Positions 42,490 through 50,505 of a stretch of 64,000 nucleotides of DNA are shown piece after piece. Under the pieces are notes generated by a model, which did not search any database, was not told the DNA's origin, and worked only from the letters and a program-made list of their open reading frames with translations. Within the stretch, counting starts at the first letter, position 1, and each line of letters begins with the position of its first letter. A program made the position numbers and the translations under genes. Source of the DNA: an uncultured Desulfovibrio sp. (GTDB taxonomy: Bacteria; Desulfobacterota; Desulfovibrionia; Desulfovibrionales; Desulfovibrionaceae); assembly GCA_900547595.1 (NCBI GenBank), contig URHE01000003.1:8470-72469 (forward strand). The letters run 5' to 3'.

Positions 42490-43296
42490 ATGGCGTCCGT
42501 CAATACCCTGGTCATTACCGGCTATGGCACCAATTCGCATCTCGAAACCGCGCACACTGCGCGGCTGGCGGGTTCGGACAGGGCGGATGTGGTGCATTTC
42601 TCCTCGCTTCTTTCCGGTGACTGCCGCCTCGCGGACTACAATTTTCTTATTTTTCCCGGTGGTTTCCTCGACGGGGACGACCTTGGCGCGGCGCAGACGG
42701 CTGCCATGCGCTGGCGGTGCCTTGCGGACGCGACGGGGACGCCGTTGCTCAAGAGCCTTGAGGGATTTCTTGATGCCGGTGGTCTTGTGCTCGGCATTTG
42801 CAACGGGTTTCAGCTTCTCGTCAAGCTCGGCGTGCTTCCCGCGCTGGATGGCGCCCGCTTTGAACGCCAGGCATCGCTGGGGCACAATGATTCCGCGCGT
42901 TTTGAGGACCGCTGGGTGCGGCTTGTGCCCAATCCGGAAAGCCCGTGCGTGTTCACGCGCGGCCTGTCCGTCCTTGCCATGCCGGTGCGCCACGGCGAAG
43001 GCAAGCTTGTCTGTCGTGATGATGCCTGCCTGCAACGCCTTGCGGACGAAAACCTCATCGCATTGCAGTACGCCGATCCGGAAGGCAATCCCACGCAGGA
43101 ATATCCCTACAATCCCAACGGCTCCCCCCTGGCGGTGGCCGGGCTTACCGATCCCACGGGGCACGTTCTGGGGCTCATGCCGCATCCCGAAGCATTCCAT
43201 CACGTCACCAACCATCCCGGCTGGACGCGCGGCGAGCTGGACCCGCCGGGGACCCTGCTTTTCGCCAATGCCGTGCGCTATCTTCGGGCGCAATAG
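42490..43296 (+). CDS. purQ: Phosphoribosylformylglycinamidine synthase, glutaminase subunit (PurQ type)
   Basis: A 268-residue class I glutamine amidotransferase. It begins NTLVITGYGTNSHLETAHTA, has FLIFPGGFLDGDDLGA, the nucleophile Cys in LVLGICNGFQLLVKLG, and the His/Glu of the triad in GLMPHPEAFHH. As PurQ it supplies ammonia from glutamine to PurL in purine synthesis. It is longer than Bacillus PurQ (about 227) but similar to the separate long form in deltaproteobacteria. No purL or purS is adjacent. GGAGA lies upstream of ATG 42490. Confidence 0.88.
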   Translation: MASVNTLVITGYGTNSHLETAHTARLAGSDRADVVHFSSLLSGDCRLADYNFLIFPGGFLDGDDLGAAQTAAMRWRCLADATGTPLLKSLEGFLDAGGLVLGICNGFQLLVKLGVLPALDGARFERQASLGHNDSARFEDRWVRLVPNPESPCVFTRGLSVLAMPVRHGEGKLVCRDDACLQRLADENLIALQYADPEGNPTQEYPYNPNGSPLAVAGLTDPTGHVLGLMPHPEAFHHVTNHPGWTRGELDPPGTLLFANAVRYLRAQ

Positions 43297-43325
43297 GCGC
43301 GTCCGGTCGCCTGTTCAGGAACAGC

Positions 43326-44144
43326 ATGCAACTCGTCGAACTTTTTGCAGGCATAGAGCAGATCGCCAGGCCCGGCACAGCCGCGTCCTGGGACAGATCG
43401 GGCCTTCAGGTGGCCGCCTCCCGACAGGAGGTCACACGCCTGGCGGTCTGTCTCGACCCGGTGCCGGACTCCGTGCGCCGCGCGCTTGATGCGGGCGCGG
43501 ACTGCATCCTGAGCCATCATCCGCTTTCGCTCGCGCCGGACCTGCCGCGCCGCATGGATGCCTATCACGAGGTGTTGCGCCTGCTGCTCGGGGCGGATGT
43601 GCCCCTGTATGCCGCGCACACCACGCTTGATGTCAATGCCGCGGGGCCTGCGGCGTGGCTTGCGGACGAACTGCGCCTGCGGAACCGCGCCGTGCTGGAA
43701 ACCGTGGCCCCCGCCGACCGGGCGGGCGCCCTCCCTTTCGGCTACGGCCTTGCGGGCGATCTCCCCGCGCCCATGGGCTTTGCGGAGTTTGACGCCCTGT
43801 TGTCGCGTCTGCTTGACTTTCCGGGGGGCACCGTCTGCGGTCCTGTGCCGGAGCGGGTGGCGCGCGTGGCCTACTGTACGGGTTCCGGCTCGTCCCTCTG
43901 GGGCGAGGCGCTGGCCGCCGGGGCCCAACTTTTCATTACCGGAGACGTCAAGTATCATACGGCGCTGGAGACCCGGATCGCCATGCTCGATGTGGGCCAT
44001 CACAGTCTGGAAGAAGCAATGATGCGCCGCATGAGTCAGGTGCTCGCAGCCATGTTTGCCGGGGTGGACGTCATCTTTGTGGCTTCGGCGTCGCCCTTGC
44101 GCCCGCGTTGCGCGTTCGGTGACGTCCAAACGCCGGTTTTGTGA
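43326..44144 (+). CDS. Nif3-like dinuclear metal-centre protein (GTP cyclohydrolase I type 2-like)
   Basis: A 272-residue NIF3/DUF34 protein. Metal ligands are visible as ILSHHPLS (adjacent His pair), AHTTLDVN (His/Asp) and the C-terminal VGHHSLEEA, with GDVKYHTAL before it. WDRSGLQVAASRQEVTRLAV is the usual N-terminal block. Family members form hexameric toroids with a two-metal site; the cellular role is unsettled (phosphatase, GTP cyclohydrolase or metal insertion have been proposed). It is followed 15 bp later by the zinc-ribbon coiled-coil gene, a neighbour pairing often seen for these two families. Confidence 0.9.
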   Translation: MQLVELFAGIEQIARPGTAASWDRSGLQVAASRQEVTRLAVCLDPVPDSVRRALDAGADCILSHHPLSLAPDLPRRMDAYHEVLRLLLGADVPLYAAHTTLDVNAAGPAAWLADELRLRNRAVLETVAPADRAGALPFGYGLAGDLPAPMGFAEFDALLSRLLDFPGGTVCGPVPERVARVAYCTGSGSSLWGEALAAGAQLFITGDVKYHTALETRIAMLDVGHHSLEEAMMRRMSQVLAAMFAGVDVIFVASASPLRPRCAFGDVQTPVL

Positions 44145-44159
44145 GAGAGGAGGAACGCC

Positions 44160-44960
44160 ATGAGCGATGCCGTGTATCTGGATCAGATTCAGCAACTTGT
44201 CGAACTCCAGAAAGTGGACGACGAAATTTTTGCCGTGCGGCAGGAACTGGAAGCCGCCCCCCGGCAACTGGAAGACCTGGAACGGCGTTTTGCCGCCGTG
44301 GAAGCGCGGCGCGCGCGTGTGCTGGACAAGCTTTCCCATCTTCAGGAACAGAAAAAGCGCCTTTCGCTGGAGATCGACGACGATTCCGCCAGAATCAAGA
44401 AGAGCAAGAACAAGCTCATGCAGGTGGAAAATACGCGCGAATATCATGCCATGATGCGCGAAATGGACAGCATGGAAAAGATCAATCGCACCCGCGAGGA
44501 AGAAAAACTCACGCTTTTGGAGGAATTGCAGCTCCAGGAGAGCACGCTTGCGGAGTGCGAACAGGAGCATGGCGCGCTGAAGGCCGAGCTCGATGCCGCC
44601 AGGGCCGGGCTGGACGCCAGACTGGCGCAGGCCCGCGAGCAGCTCGACGGCCTGAACAGGAAGCGTGTGACCGTGAGCAAGGCCATCCCGCGTCCTGTGT
44701 TCATGCGCTATGAGTTCATCCGCAAGCGTCTGGAGCATCCTGTCATTGTGGCCGTGCGCGAGGGTGTGTGTTCCGGCTGCAATATCGCGGTGCCACCGCA
44801 GGCGTTCATCGACCTTCAGCGGGGCCAGCAGATCCAGAGCTGCCCCAACTGCCAGCGTCTCATTTTCTGGTGCGAGCATTTTGCCGGGGAGCAGCCCGCG
44901 GCCGCTGCGCCCGCGAAGGCGGCGCCCGCCGAAATTCCGGGCGAAGTTCCGGCCCCGTAG
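44160..44960 (+). CDS. C4-type zinc-ribbon coiled-coil protein
   Basis: 266 residues. About residues 8-180 are a long antiparallel coiled coil (DDEIFAVRQELEAAPRQLE, LQEQKKRLSLEIDDDSARIK, NTREYHAMMREMDSMEK). The zinc ribbon follows: CSGCNIAVPP and CPNCQRLIFW, giving four Cys ligands, then a Pro/Ala tail. Related proteins (CT398/HP0958-like) act as chaperones for RNA polymerase sigma-54 or flagellar components and bind RNA in some species; function here is inferred. It is probably co-transcribed with the Nif3-like gene. The RNase P RNA gene starts 46 bp after its stop. Confidence 0.88.
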   Translation: MSDAVYLDQIQQLVELQKVDDEIFAVRQELEAAPRQLEDLERRFAAVEARRARVLDKLSHLQEQKKRLSLEIDDDSARIKKSKNKLMQVENTREYHAMMREMDSMEKINRTREEEKLTLLEELQLQESTLAECEQEHGALKAELDAARAGLDARLAQAREQLDGLNRKRVTVSKAIPRPVFMRYEFIRKRLEHPVIVAVREGVCSGCNIAVPPQAFIDLQRGQQIQSCPNCQRLIFWCEHFAGEQPAAAAPAKAAPAEIPGEVPAP

Positions 44961-45006
44961 CGGGACGGGCGCAGCGGCCGCGCCCTACCAAACAGACAGG
45001 CCGCGC

Positions 45007-45378
45007 ACGGGAGGCGGACAGACCGTCGCTGCGGGCGAAGGGCGCCACGCTCTTCTTCCGGGGAGGAAAGTCCGGGCTCCACAGGGCAGGACGCTGGGCA
45101 ATACCCAGGGGGGGCGACCCTCGGACAGCGCCACAGAAAGCAAACCGCCACGTTGTGCGTGGTAAGGGTGAAACGGTGGGGCAAGAGCCCACCAGATGCC
45201 GTGGTGACGCGGCATGCTCGGCATACCCCGTCCGGAGCAAGACCAAATAGGGAAGGAGGCCGGCCCGGCCCATGCCTTCCGGGTAGGTTGCTTGAGGGCG
45301 TGAGCAATCACGCTCCTAGAGGAATGACGGTCACTGCGTCCGCGCAGGACAGAACCCGGCTTATCGTCCGGCTCCCGT
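45007..45378 (+). ncRNA. rnpB: RNase P RNA
   Basis: A type A bacterial RNase P RNA that trims tRNA 5' ends. Conserved blocks are GAGGAAAGTCCGGGCTCC near 45052-45080, ACAGAAAGCAAACCGCC, GGTAAGGGTGAAACGGTGGGG, CAAGAGCCCACC, TAGAGGAATGACGG and ACAGAACCCGGCTTAT near 45349-45364. The P1 helix closes ACGGGAG-GC-GGAC (45007-45019) with GTCC-GG-CTCCCGT (45366-45378), which sets the ends. About 372 nt, a normal size. Its 3' end reaches the start of ispDF. Confidence 0.96.
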
Positions 45379-45385
45379 GCGTTCT

Positions 45386-46630
45386 ATGGCTTTCATCGCG
45401 CCCCATCGTTGTTCATCCCGAAGCCCGGGGGAGGAACTCCCCTGGGCCATCCTCCTGGCCGCTGGCAGCGGCAGCCGCCTTGCAAGGGCGCTTCAGGGCA
45501 AGGCGAAGCAGTTTCTGCTCTGGGAGGGGGCGCCCCTGTACTGGCGTTCGGCCCAGGTGCTGAGCCAAAGCGCGGCTGTGGGCGGCATTGTTTTCGTCTT
45601 TCCCGGGGAGTGCCGCGACGCCGAGGCGGAACGCCTCGCCGGGCTGGTGGCCCGCGATGATCCCGGCATTCCCTGGTGCGTGGTCCAGGGCGGTCCGTTG
45701 CGGCAGGATTCCGTGCGTCTTGGCCTGGCCGCCGTGCCCGCGGCGGTCCGGCATGTGCTTGTCCATGATGCGGCCAGGCCCTTCCTGACGGCCGCGCTGG
45801 TGCGCCGTGTCTGCGCCGGGCTGGCGGAAGGCTGCGATGCTGTGATCCCCGGGCTGCCGGTGAAGGATACCATCAAGCTGGTCGATGCCGCCGCCCCGGA
45901 ACTGGTCGTCAGGACACCCGCGCGCGAGTGTTTGCGGGCTGTCCAGACGCCGCAGGGCTTTGATGCCGCACTCCTGCGGGCAGCGCATGACCGGGCGTGC
46001 GCGGAGGGCATGCGGGCAACCGACGATGCCGCCCTCATGGAAGCCATGGGGCGGACGGTACGCATCATTCCCGGAGAGGCGGGCAACGTGAAGATCACCA
46101 CCGAGGAAGACCTTGCCCTGCTCCGCGCGCCGGAGCCCGCCCATATTCCCTGCACCGGCATGGGCTATGATGTGCACCGCTACGGGAGCGGGCGGCCGCT
46201 CCGGCTGGGCGGGGTGGAGATTCCCGGCGCGCCCGGGGTGCTGGCCCATTCGGATGGCGATGTGCTGCTGCATGCGCTCATGGACGCCATCCTCGGCTGC
46301 GCGGCCCTGGGGGATATAGGGCAGCATTTTCCGGACAGCGACCCGGCGCTGGAAGGCATTTCCTCGGCGCTCCTGCTGGATCGTGTTCTGGAACTGGCGG
46401 CGGAAGCGGGGGTCCGCATCTGCCATGCGGATTTGACCATTGTGGCGCAACAGCCGCGCCTGGCGCCCTGGCGCGAGGAGATCCGCGCCAATGTGGCCAC
46501 GCTCCTGGGGCTTGCCAGGGAGCATGTCAACCTCAAGGCCACCACCGAGGAAGGGCTCGGCTTTACGGGCCGTGGGGAAGGGATCAAAGCCTGTGCCGTG
46601 GTGAGCGCGCTCCGGAACGGCGGGGCCTGA
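45386..46630 (+). CDS. ispDF: Bifunctional IspD/IspF (MEP cytidylyltransferase and MEcPP synthase)
   Basis: 414 residues covering two steps of the non-mevalonate isoprenoid pathway. IspD half (about 20-245): ILLAAGSGSRLARALQGKAKQ, VLVHDAARPF, GLPVKDTIK, RTPQGFDAALLRAA and ATDDAALMEAMG. IspF half (about 250-414): GMGYDVHRYG, VLAHSDGDVLLHALMDAILG, DIGQHFPDSD and ATTEEGLGFTGRGEG, with Asp/His zinc ligands. Such fusions occur in alphaproteobacteria, Campylobacter and Desulfovibrio. The ATG at 45386 lies eight bases past the rnpB P1 helix, with no clear ribosome site; GTG 45377 overlaps rnpB. A start nearer the IspD core is also possible. Confidence 0.95.
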   Translation: MAFIAPHRCSSRSPGEELPWAILLAAGSGSRLARALQGKAKQFLLWEGAPLYWRSAQVLSQSAAVGGIVFVFPGECRDAEAERLAGLVARDDPGIPWCVVQGGPLRQDSVRLGLAAVPAAVRHVLVHDAARPFLTAALVRRVCAGLAEGCDAVIPGLPVKDTIKLVDAAAPELVVRTPARECLRAVQTPQGFDAALLRAAHDRACAEGMRATDDAALMEAMGRTVRIIPGEAGNVKITTEEDLALLRAPEPAHIPCTGMGYDVHRYGSGRPLRLGGVEIPGAPGVLAHSDGDVLLHALMDAILGCAALGDIGQHFPDSDPALEGISSALLLDRVLELAAEAGVRICHADLTIVAQQPRLAPWREEIRANVATLLGLAREHVNLKATTEEGLGFTGRGEGIKACAVVSALRNGGA

Positions 46631-46670
46631 ATATCCCGCGGGCCGGATGCGGCTTGCGAAGGATGGAAGC

Positions 46671-48416
46671 ATGAATACAGACGTTATGCGCCCCTGGCTT
46701 GAGCATTATGAGGATTTTGTGCCCCATGAGGTCAGGCTGTGGGACAGGCCCCTTTATGCCATGCTGGACGATGCGGCGGAAAAGTATCCGCGGCGGCTGG
46801 CCGTCATTTTTCAGAATACGCGCATCACCTACAGGGCCCTGCGCGAAAAGGCCGAACTGTTCGCGGGCGCTCTGCGCCGCGCCGGGGTCAGGCCCGGGGA
46901 GCGCGTTGCCCTCATGCTGCCCAACCTGCCGCAGACGGTCATTGCCTTCTGGGGCGTGCTCAAGGCCGGGGCCGTGGCTGTGATGACCAACCCGCTCTAT
47001 ATGGAGAAGGAGCTTGTCCAGAACCTGAGCGATGCGGGCGCGAGTCACATGGTACTGCTGGATCTGCTCTGGCCCCGCGTGGCCGCCCTGCGCGAGCGGC
47101 TGCCCATCCGCAATTTTATCGTCACGGGCATTGCCGACGCGCTTTCCTTTCCGCTCAACCTGCTCTACCGCCTGAAGCAGCGGCGCAGCCGGCCGGCGGT
47201 GCCCCAGAATGACAGCGCTGTGCATTTCTGGAAGAGCTTCTGCAAGGGGGCGCAGCGCCATTCCGAGCCGGTGGCGTCGCCCAGGGACGATCTTGTCCTG
47301 CTCCAGTATACAGGGGGGACAACGGGCATTTCCAAGGGCGTGGAGCTTACCCATGCCAATATCGGCACCAATTGCCGCCAGGTGCTGGACATCATCAATG
47401 TTACGGCCAGCGAGCACCATACCTTCCTCTCCCTGATGCCGTTCTTTCATGTTTACGGCCTGACCATCTGCATGATCATTCCGGTCTACCTCGCGTCCAC
47501 CATTCTGCCGCTGCCCCGGTATGTGCCGCAGGATGTGCTCAAGCTCATTGCGAAATACAGGCCCACGGTCTTTCCGGGCGCGCCCTCCGTCTACATGTCC
47601 CTGCTCCAGCAGAAGGATCTGCCCCGCTACGACCTGCACAGCATCAGGATATGCGTTTCCGGCTCCGCGCCGTTGCCGCGCGAGGTGTTTCTCCGCTTTC
47701 AGGAAGTCACGGGGGCGTCCATTCTGGAAGGATACGGCCTCACCGAAGCCTCGCCCATCACCCATTGCAATCCGTTGGGGCAGGAAGGGCAGCGGGCCAA
47801 TTCCATCGGCATGCCCATTCCCGGAACGGACGCGCGCATCGTGGACATGGAGGCCGGCGCGCTTTCCCTGCCGCCCGGCAAGCTGGGCGAACTGGTGGTC
47901 CGGGGGCCGCAGGTCATGAAAGGCTACTGGCACAGACCTGACGAAACCGCCAACGCCCTGCGCAACGGCTGGCTTTATACCGGCGATCTGGCCACCATGG
48001 ATGAGGACGGCTACTTCTATATCGTGGACCGCAAGAAGGACATGGTCATTGTCGGCGGCTACAATGTCTATCCCCGGGAAGTGGACGAGGTCCTGCTGGC
48101 GCACCCCAAGATCGCCGACGCGGTGACGGTGGGCATCAGCGACGGCATGCGCGGCGAGACACTCAAGGCGTATGTGGTGCCCCGGTCGGGCGAAACCGTG
48201 GGCAAGGCCGATGTTGTCGGATGGTGCCGCGCCCGTCTTGCCTCCTATAAGGTGCCGCGCCTTGTGGAGTTTCGGGAAGAGCTGCCCAAGACCATTGTCG
48301 GCAAGGTGCTGCGCCGGGCCCTGCGCGAAGAGGAAGAGGCCAAACGCAAGGGAGGCCGGAAGGCCGCCGCTGCGCCGCAGACCGGGGGAGCGCCTTCAGA
48401 CGACAACAAGGCGTGA
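46671..48416 (+). CDS. Long-chain fatty acid--CoA ligase (FadD-like)
   Basis: A 581-residue AMP-forming acyl-CoA synthetase. Phosphate loop VLLQYTGGTTGISKGVELTH, gate region FHVYGLTICM, ILEGYGLTEASPITHCNPLG (A5), GWLYTGDLATMDEDGYFYIV (A7), KKDMVIVGGYNVYPREVDEV (A8) and the catalytic Lys in LPKTIVGKVLRR. It activates long-chain fatty acids for degradation or lipid use at the inner membrane. ATG 46671 with AAGGATGG upstream is preferred over the ATG at 46647. It follows ispDF by 40 bp and may be co-transcribed. The C-terminal tail is Lys/Ala-rich. Confidence 0.9.
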   Translation: MNTDVMRPWLEHYEDFVPHEVRLWDRPLYAMLDDAAEKYPRRLAVIFQNTRITYRALREKAELFAGALRRAGVRPGERVALMLPNLPQTVIAFWGVLKAGAVAVMTNPLYMEKELVQNLSDAGASHMVLLDLLWPRVAALRERLPIRNFIVTGIADALSFPLNLLYRLKQRRSRPAVPQNDSAVHFWKSFCKGAQRHSEPVASPRDDLVLLQYTGGTTGISKGVELTHANIGTNCRQVLDIINVTASEHHTFLSLMPFFHVYGLTICMIIPVYLASTILPLPRYVPQDVLKLIAKYRPTVFPGAPSVYMSLLQQKDLPRYDLHSIRICVSGSAPLPREVFLRFQEVTGASILEGYGLTEASPITHCNPLGQEGQRANSIGMPIPGTDARIVDMEAGALSLPPGKLGELVVRGPQVMKGYWHRPDETANALRNGWLYTGDLATMDEDGYFYIVDRKKDMVIVGGYNVYPREVDEVLLAHPKIADAVTVGISDGMRGETLKAYVVPRSGETVGKADVVGWCRARLASYKVPRLVEFREELPKTIVGKVLRRALREEEEAKRKGGRKAAAAPQTGGAPSDDNKA

Positions 48417-48720
48417 ACGGGATCCCGTCCGGCGGTGGACTTTTCCGGAAGTGGGGGAGACACCCGCTCCGTAACGTACAGCAGCATACGGATTTTACAA
48501 AGCTGCATGCTGAGGCAGGCCAACGCTGGTCTGGAGCCGTCAAGGCGTTTCCGCAGCAAAATACTCCAGAGTGATTTCCCGTCAGAAGGCGGACGGGTCC
48601 ACGATGGAAAGCAGGCGGGAGCAGGCGCCCAGAACAAACGGCGCGGCAAGGGCAAGCCACGCCGCAAGCAGGCGTTTGAGGAACGCGCGTGACCGGCGCG
48701 GGGCATCCATGGGGCGGCGC
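48417..48720. other. Convergent gap between fadD-like gene and aspartate kinase
   Basis: Contains one possible small minus-strand lipoprotein frame (48582-48710, listed separately) and overlapping plus-strand open frames without support. No clear terminator is visible after the fadD-like gene. Confidence 0.45.
48582..48710 (-). CDS. Possible small lipoprotein (42 residues)
   Basis: A frame starting 10 bp after the aspartate kinase stop encodes a basic N-terminus (MDAPRRSRAFLKR), a hydrophobic core (LLAAWLALAAPFVLG) and a lipobox-like VLGAC followed by SRLLSIVDPSAF. This is the layout of a tiny outer- or inner-membrane lipoprotein (compare entericidin-sized proteins). Against it, there is no ribosome site and no homologue I recognise. 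Confidence 0.3.
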   Translation of the reverse strand: MDAPRRSRAFLKRLLAAWLALAAPFVLGACSRLLSIVDPSAF

Positions 48721-49944
48721 CTAGCCAATATCCCAATCCAGGCCGAACGTATCGTGGAGGATGCGCACGGCGAGTTCCACATACTTCTCCTGGATGAGGA
48801 TGGTGATCTTGATTTCCGAGGTGCTGATCATGAGGATATTGATGCCTTCCTCGGTCAGCGCGGCAAAGGCGCGCGCGGCCACGCCCGAGTGATTGCGCAT
48901 GCCGACGCCGATGGCCGATACCTTGGCCACGCTCACGTCATGCAGCACTTCCGAGGCGCCGATCTTCTGCGCCACCTCGTTCATGATCTCCAGGGTCTGG
49001 GGCAGATCCTTGCGGGTGATGGTGAAGGTCATGTCCGTGTGGCCGTCCTGGCTCGTATTCTGGACGATCATGTCCACCAGGACCCCCCGCTCGGAAAGCG
49101 GCCCGAAAACGGCGGCGGCCATGCCGGGCACGTCCGGCACATTGCGCAGGGTCACGCGGGCCTGGTCTTTGTCATACGCGATGCCGGAAACAAGAACCGC
49201 TTCCATGCTGGAATCCTCCTGGGTGACGAGAGTGCCGGGGTCGTCGCTGAACGTGGAACGCACATGCACGGGGACCTTGTATTTCTTGGCGAACTCCACG
49301 GAACGGATGTGGAGCACCTTGGCGCCCATGCTCGCCATTTCCAGCATTTCGTCATAGGCCACGCGGTCCATCTTGCGCGCGGTCGAGCAGATATTGGGAT
49401 CAGTGGTGTAGACGCCGTCCACATCCGTGTATATCTCGCACTCGGCGGAATCCAACGCCGCCGCCAGGGCCACGGCCGAAGTGTCGGAACCGCCCCGGCC
49501 CAGGGTGGTGATGCGTCCGTCAGCGGTGCTGCCCTGAAAACCGGCCACCACCAGAACGTCATAGCGGTTGAACAGTTCCCGGAGCTTGCCGCTGTCGATG
49601 GCGCGAATGCGGGCGCGGCCGAAATCATCATCCGTGGTGACGGGGATCTGCCAGCCCAGCAGTGAGCGGGCGCTGATGCCCGCATCCTTGAGCAGCATGG
49701 TGAAGAGGCTGATGGAAACCTGCTCTCCGGTGGAAACGAGCGCGTCGCATTCCGCCTTGTCGGGCGCGGGCGACCATTCGTCAGCCAGGGCCAGAAGGCG
49801 GTTGGTGTCACCGGCGCGGGCGGAGAGCACGGCAATGACCTTGTTGCCGCGTTGCAGGCCGTCCACGACCTTGCCGCGCACCATCTTCATGCTCTCCAGC
49901 GTTGCCACTGAAGTGCCGCCGAATTTTTGCACGAGTATCTTCAT
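48721..49944 (-). CDS. lysC: Aspartate kinase
   Basis: A 407-residue monofunctional aspartokinase, first step from aspartate to lysine, threonine and methionine. It starts KILVQKFGGTSVATLESMK, with the catalytic domain (GFQGSTADGRITTLGRGGSD, TDVDGVYTTDPNI, ASMGAKVLHIRSVEFAKKYK) and two C-terminal ACT domains (LRNVPDVPGMAAAVFGPLSE and VAKVSAIGVGMRNHSGVAAR) for feedback control. The ATG at 49944 is preferred; a TTG at 49950 is in frame. It lies 72 bp after tsaE on the same strand. Confidence 0.95.
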   Translation of the reverse strand: MKILVQKFGGTSVATLESMKMVRGKVVDGLQRGNKVIAVLSARAGDTNRLLALADEWSPAPDKAECDALVSTGEQVSISLFTMLLKDAGISARSLLGWQIPVTTDDDFGRARIRAIDSGKLRELFNRYDVLVVAGFQGSTADGRITTLGRGGSDTSAVALAAALDSAECEIYTDVDGVYTTDPNICSTARKMDRVAYDEMLEMASMGAKVLHIRSVEFAKKYKVPVHVRSTFSDDPGTLVTQEDSSMEAVLVSGIAYDKDQARVTLRNVPDVPGMAAAVFGPLSERGVLVDMIVQNTSQDGHTDMTFTITRKDLPQTLEIMNEVAQKIGASEVLHDVSVAKVSAIGVGMRNHSGVAARAFAALTEEGINILMISTSEIKITILIQEKYVELAVRILHDTFGLDWDIG

Positions 49945-50016
49945 GCCCAACCCCGGTTAGCCATTGCGCGGCGTTTTTGCCGCGTGCGGGAGCCTGCGGC
50001 CGCGCTCCGCCGGCGC

Positions 50017-50505
50017 TCAGTCCCCGTGCCCGGAATCCGCCATGGCCGAAACCAGCGTCGCGACCAGAGTTCGGGCGTGTGGCCCCGCACCCCGCAGAAG
50101 CAGCAGTCGGCCATCATCCTCCATCTTGAGGGAGATGTCCAGAAAATCCTCCGGCAACAGCTCCGGGGAGAGGTAGTCGGCCCATTCCACCACCACGAGC
50201 GTTTCCGTGTCCTCCAGAGCGTCTGTGAGTTCCTCCGGCGCGTGACCGGGGCAGCGGTACAGGTCGCAATGCACGAGCCGGGGGCGGGTGGGATAGATGT
50301 TGCAAAGCGTGAAGGACGGGCTGGAGACCTCGGCATCCTCTCCTCCCGGAAGCGAATGTGCCAGCGCCGCCGTGAGCGTGGTCTTGCCGCTGCCGAGCCC
50401 TCCGCGCAGGAGAAGCGCGCGCGTCCCGCTCCGAGGCAGCAGACGCGCGAGCAGTCCCCCGAATTTCCGGGTATCCTCAAGGGTGGCAAGTTTCAGTTGG
50501 GCCAT
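50017..50505 (-). CDS. tsaE: tRNA threonylcarbamoyladenosine biosynthesis ATPase TsaE
   Basis: A 162-residue P-loop protein. Walker A GGLGSGKTTLTAALAHSL, then SSPSFTLCNIYPTRPRLVHCDLYR (the TsaE signature with the PxF-x-L and H-x-D-x-Y-R elements) and VVVEWADYLSPELLPEDFL. It is needed with TsaB and TsaD for the t6A37 modification. The ATG at 50505 overlaps the end of the nnr gene by 13 bp, indicating translational coupling in an acpS-nnr-tsaE-lysC run. Confidence 0.95.
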   Translation of the reverse strand: MAQLKLATLEDTRKFGGLLARLLPRSGTRALLLRGGLGSGKTTLTAALAHSLPGGEDAEVSSPSFTLCNIYPTRPRLVHCDLYRCPGHAPEELTDALEDTETLVVVEWADYLSPELLPEDFLDISLKMEDDGRLLLLRGAGPHARTLVATLVSAMADSGHGD

